A stretch of DNA of 64,000 nt. Source: Motacilla alba alba. Taxonomy: Eukaryota > Chordata > Aves > Passeriformes > Motacillidae. The stretch is from NCBI RefSeq assembly GCF_015832195.1, contig NC_052046.1:18344161-18408160 (forward strand), written 5' to 3'. Of this stretch, positions 62,416-64,000 are shown piece by piece. Both the position numbers and the translations under genes were made by a program. The first letter of the stretch is position 1; each line of letters begins with the position of its first letter. The notes beneath the pieces are model-generated. The model had not been told where the DNA came from. It did no database searches and saw nothing but the letters and a program-made list of their open reading frames with translations.

Positions 62416-64000
62416 GGTACTGATAAAGTTCCGCTTTCCTCAAATGGTCATTTTTTAATCAGGACATGACTGAAGACATAAATGTAGCTAAGAGAACAGA
62501 GACATAGTTCATATATAAGCAATCTTTTTCCACTCATATTTCTATGATACTGCATTTTTTTTTTCATAGCAATGACATTTCTTTTACCCAAAACAGTAGT
62601 TCAAGGGCATGTGTGGAAGAAGCAGTAAAAGGAATCCAACCAGATTAAATGTAATTTATTTTTGAATAGCTATTTTCACTATTGTCCCAGATCTGCTTGT
62701 CAGTAATTAAAAAACTGAGGAAATTCCTAATCTTTTAATTAGTATATTACAGAATTGAATACTAACTCTGCATGTGCAGATGGTCATCTCCACTGTGAAC
62801 TTGTATGCTTTAGTTTAAATAGAAAAATAGAGAATAACACTACTAGAATATAAATGTCTCTGTGGCACTGAGATTACAGTAGTTGTCTTTCTGGCATAAA
62901 GGTAGGTAAAACTAATTATTCATGTCCTGTGAGTGACTGATAAGAACAGGAAGCAGCAGATCCTGAAAATCCTTCTGATACCCAAGACTGAAAGTCTCAA
63001 AGATCAACTGATGTTTTTGTTTGCCTTACATTGCAGGCTGACAAGGTGAATAACAGCCCAAGTTTGTATTTCCTAACTTAGTGTAGAGCCCAACAGGTCA
63101 CATACTGGTGGGTTTGACTCTGCTGACATAAGTGCCAAGACCTCCTTCCTGGGCAGCAGAGAGAAGGAAGGGTTTTTCTCACAGTCATGGCTTCCTGCAG
63201 GATTCAAACCACAGAGTAACTACGGAGTTTTAATGAATCATAGGTTCCTATTGTCATATTTTTATCAGAGTTTCTATATTCTGTTTAGTGTGTTCCCTTG
63301 AGTGCTAGGTGGAAAATAATTTGCCTTACTAAAGAACCCTCAAGAAGATACTTTCATTCTGTTTCTATGTTAAATTTAGGTTTATCTTCTTTAGAGCATA
63401 TAAAAGGATATGATTTAGATCAGTTTTTTAAAGCCTGTATTTTAGCAATGTAGTATTTATCAGATTTCTTCATTTCTTACAGTCCTACAGAACAGGAACA
63501 ATGGGAATCTAGATTTATAAAACACTTTTTTATGTCTATACTTCTATAGTTTCAGAATTTTAATGTTTCAGCTCCTAAGTGGTACATGAAACAAGAAGAT
63601 CATAAATAAGGAATATAATTCTCACAAGTAATTGTATTTAATAGTTAATGATTTAAGGCAAGTAACAGACTTTTTTAGCTGGGAGAAATCACATGAGAGT
63701 CATGACAGTTTTTCCTTGCTTTTCTTTGTAATGAACTCTTTCCTAACTTAGCTGTTTTACATGTTAGGGACTAAAGTATTGCTTCTTGATGCTACTGCCC
63801 ATCATAGCTTTGACCTGCTGTGAACCCATTATGTACAATACTATCTGGACATTTTATGTCCACCAATTTTGCAATAATATCATGATGTGCAACTCTTGCT
63901 GCATAGATGAGTTTATCAGCAAGACATAGGCTTAAACTTCAAAGTCAGTGGAAACTTCGCCTTTATTTCTGTGGACTAAACTTCTCTGCAGACTTTTTGC
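62416..64000. other. Intron 2 stretch, no exon recognised
   Basis: AT-rich intronic sequence to the window edge; nothing recognisable. Confidence 0.5.

Larger units (their letters stand above)
38442..64000 (+). other. RAB3C: RAB3C intron 2 (5' part, continues past window)
   Basis: Begins with a strong donor GTAAGC. No DTAGQERYRT-encoding third exon was found by eye up to the window end, so the intron is at least 25.5 kb. That fits the very long RAB3C gene in other vertebrates. It is AT-rich and holds several CR1 fragments, one solo LTR, an (AT)n tract, a (TTTGG)n tract and a G/T-rich stretch. An overlooked small exon cannot be excluded without an alignment. Confidence 0.85.

Overview
This is vertebrate, almost certainly bird, nuclear DNA. 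CR1 LINE fragments with the typical avian 3' ends are scattered throughout. There are four solo LTRs of avian endogenous-retrovirus type, and the AT-rich non-coding background is broken by a single CpG island. No bacterial operon, CRISPR array or phage-like structure is present. The LTR families look passerine-like, but that is recall, not a database result. The only host gene I can support is RAB3C. In chicken the region matching human 5q carries this gene on the Z chromosome, so a Z origin is a reasonable inference.

Layout. From 1 to about 29,600 the window is intergenic sequence upstream of RAB3C. It holds a solo LTR (8-468), a minus-strand CR1 fragment (540-1063), a well-preserved solo LTR with matching 5-bp target duplications (6771-7852), an internally deleted CR1 (16345-17283), another solo LTR (20313-20959) and a short CR1 tail (27843-27955). 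From about 29,600 to 30,660 lies a CpG island. It contains five GATAAC cores spaced exactly 19 bp apart, GC boxes, and two divergent ZNF143/THAP11-type (SBS) motifs. Coding exon 1 of RAB3C follows at 30400-30423 and encodes MRHEAPMQ, the N-terminal extension specific to RAB3C. Intron 1 is 7,790 bp and carries a sense CR1. Coding exon 2 (38214-38441) encodes the P-loop, switch I and the first beta strands of the GTPase, up to just before the DTAGQ motif.

From 38442 to the window end is intron 2, at least 25.5 kb, with no third exon recognised. It carries a minus-strand CR1 with a solo LTR nested in it, further CR1 pieces (mostly antisense to RAB3C), an (AT)n tract, a (TTTGG)13 tract, short tandem duplications and a G/T-rich stretch.

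No undescribed multi-gene system is visible. The observations most worth checking are the promoter architecture (19-bp-period GATAAC array and paired SBS motifs), the exon 1/exon 2 start-codon arrangement, a perfect 24-bp palindrome just inside intron 1, and the LTR and CR1 insertion histories. All coordinates and motifs were read by eye. Family assignments for repeats rest on recognition of characteristic ends, not on a search.
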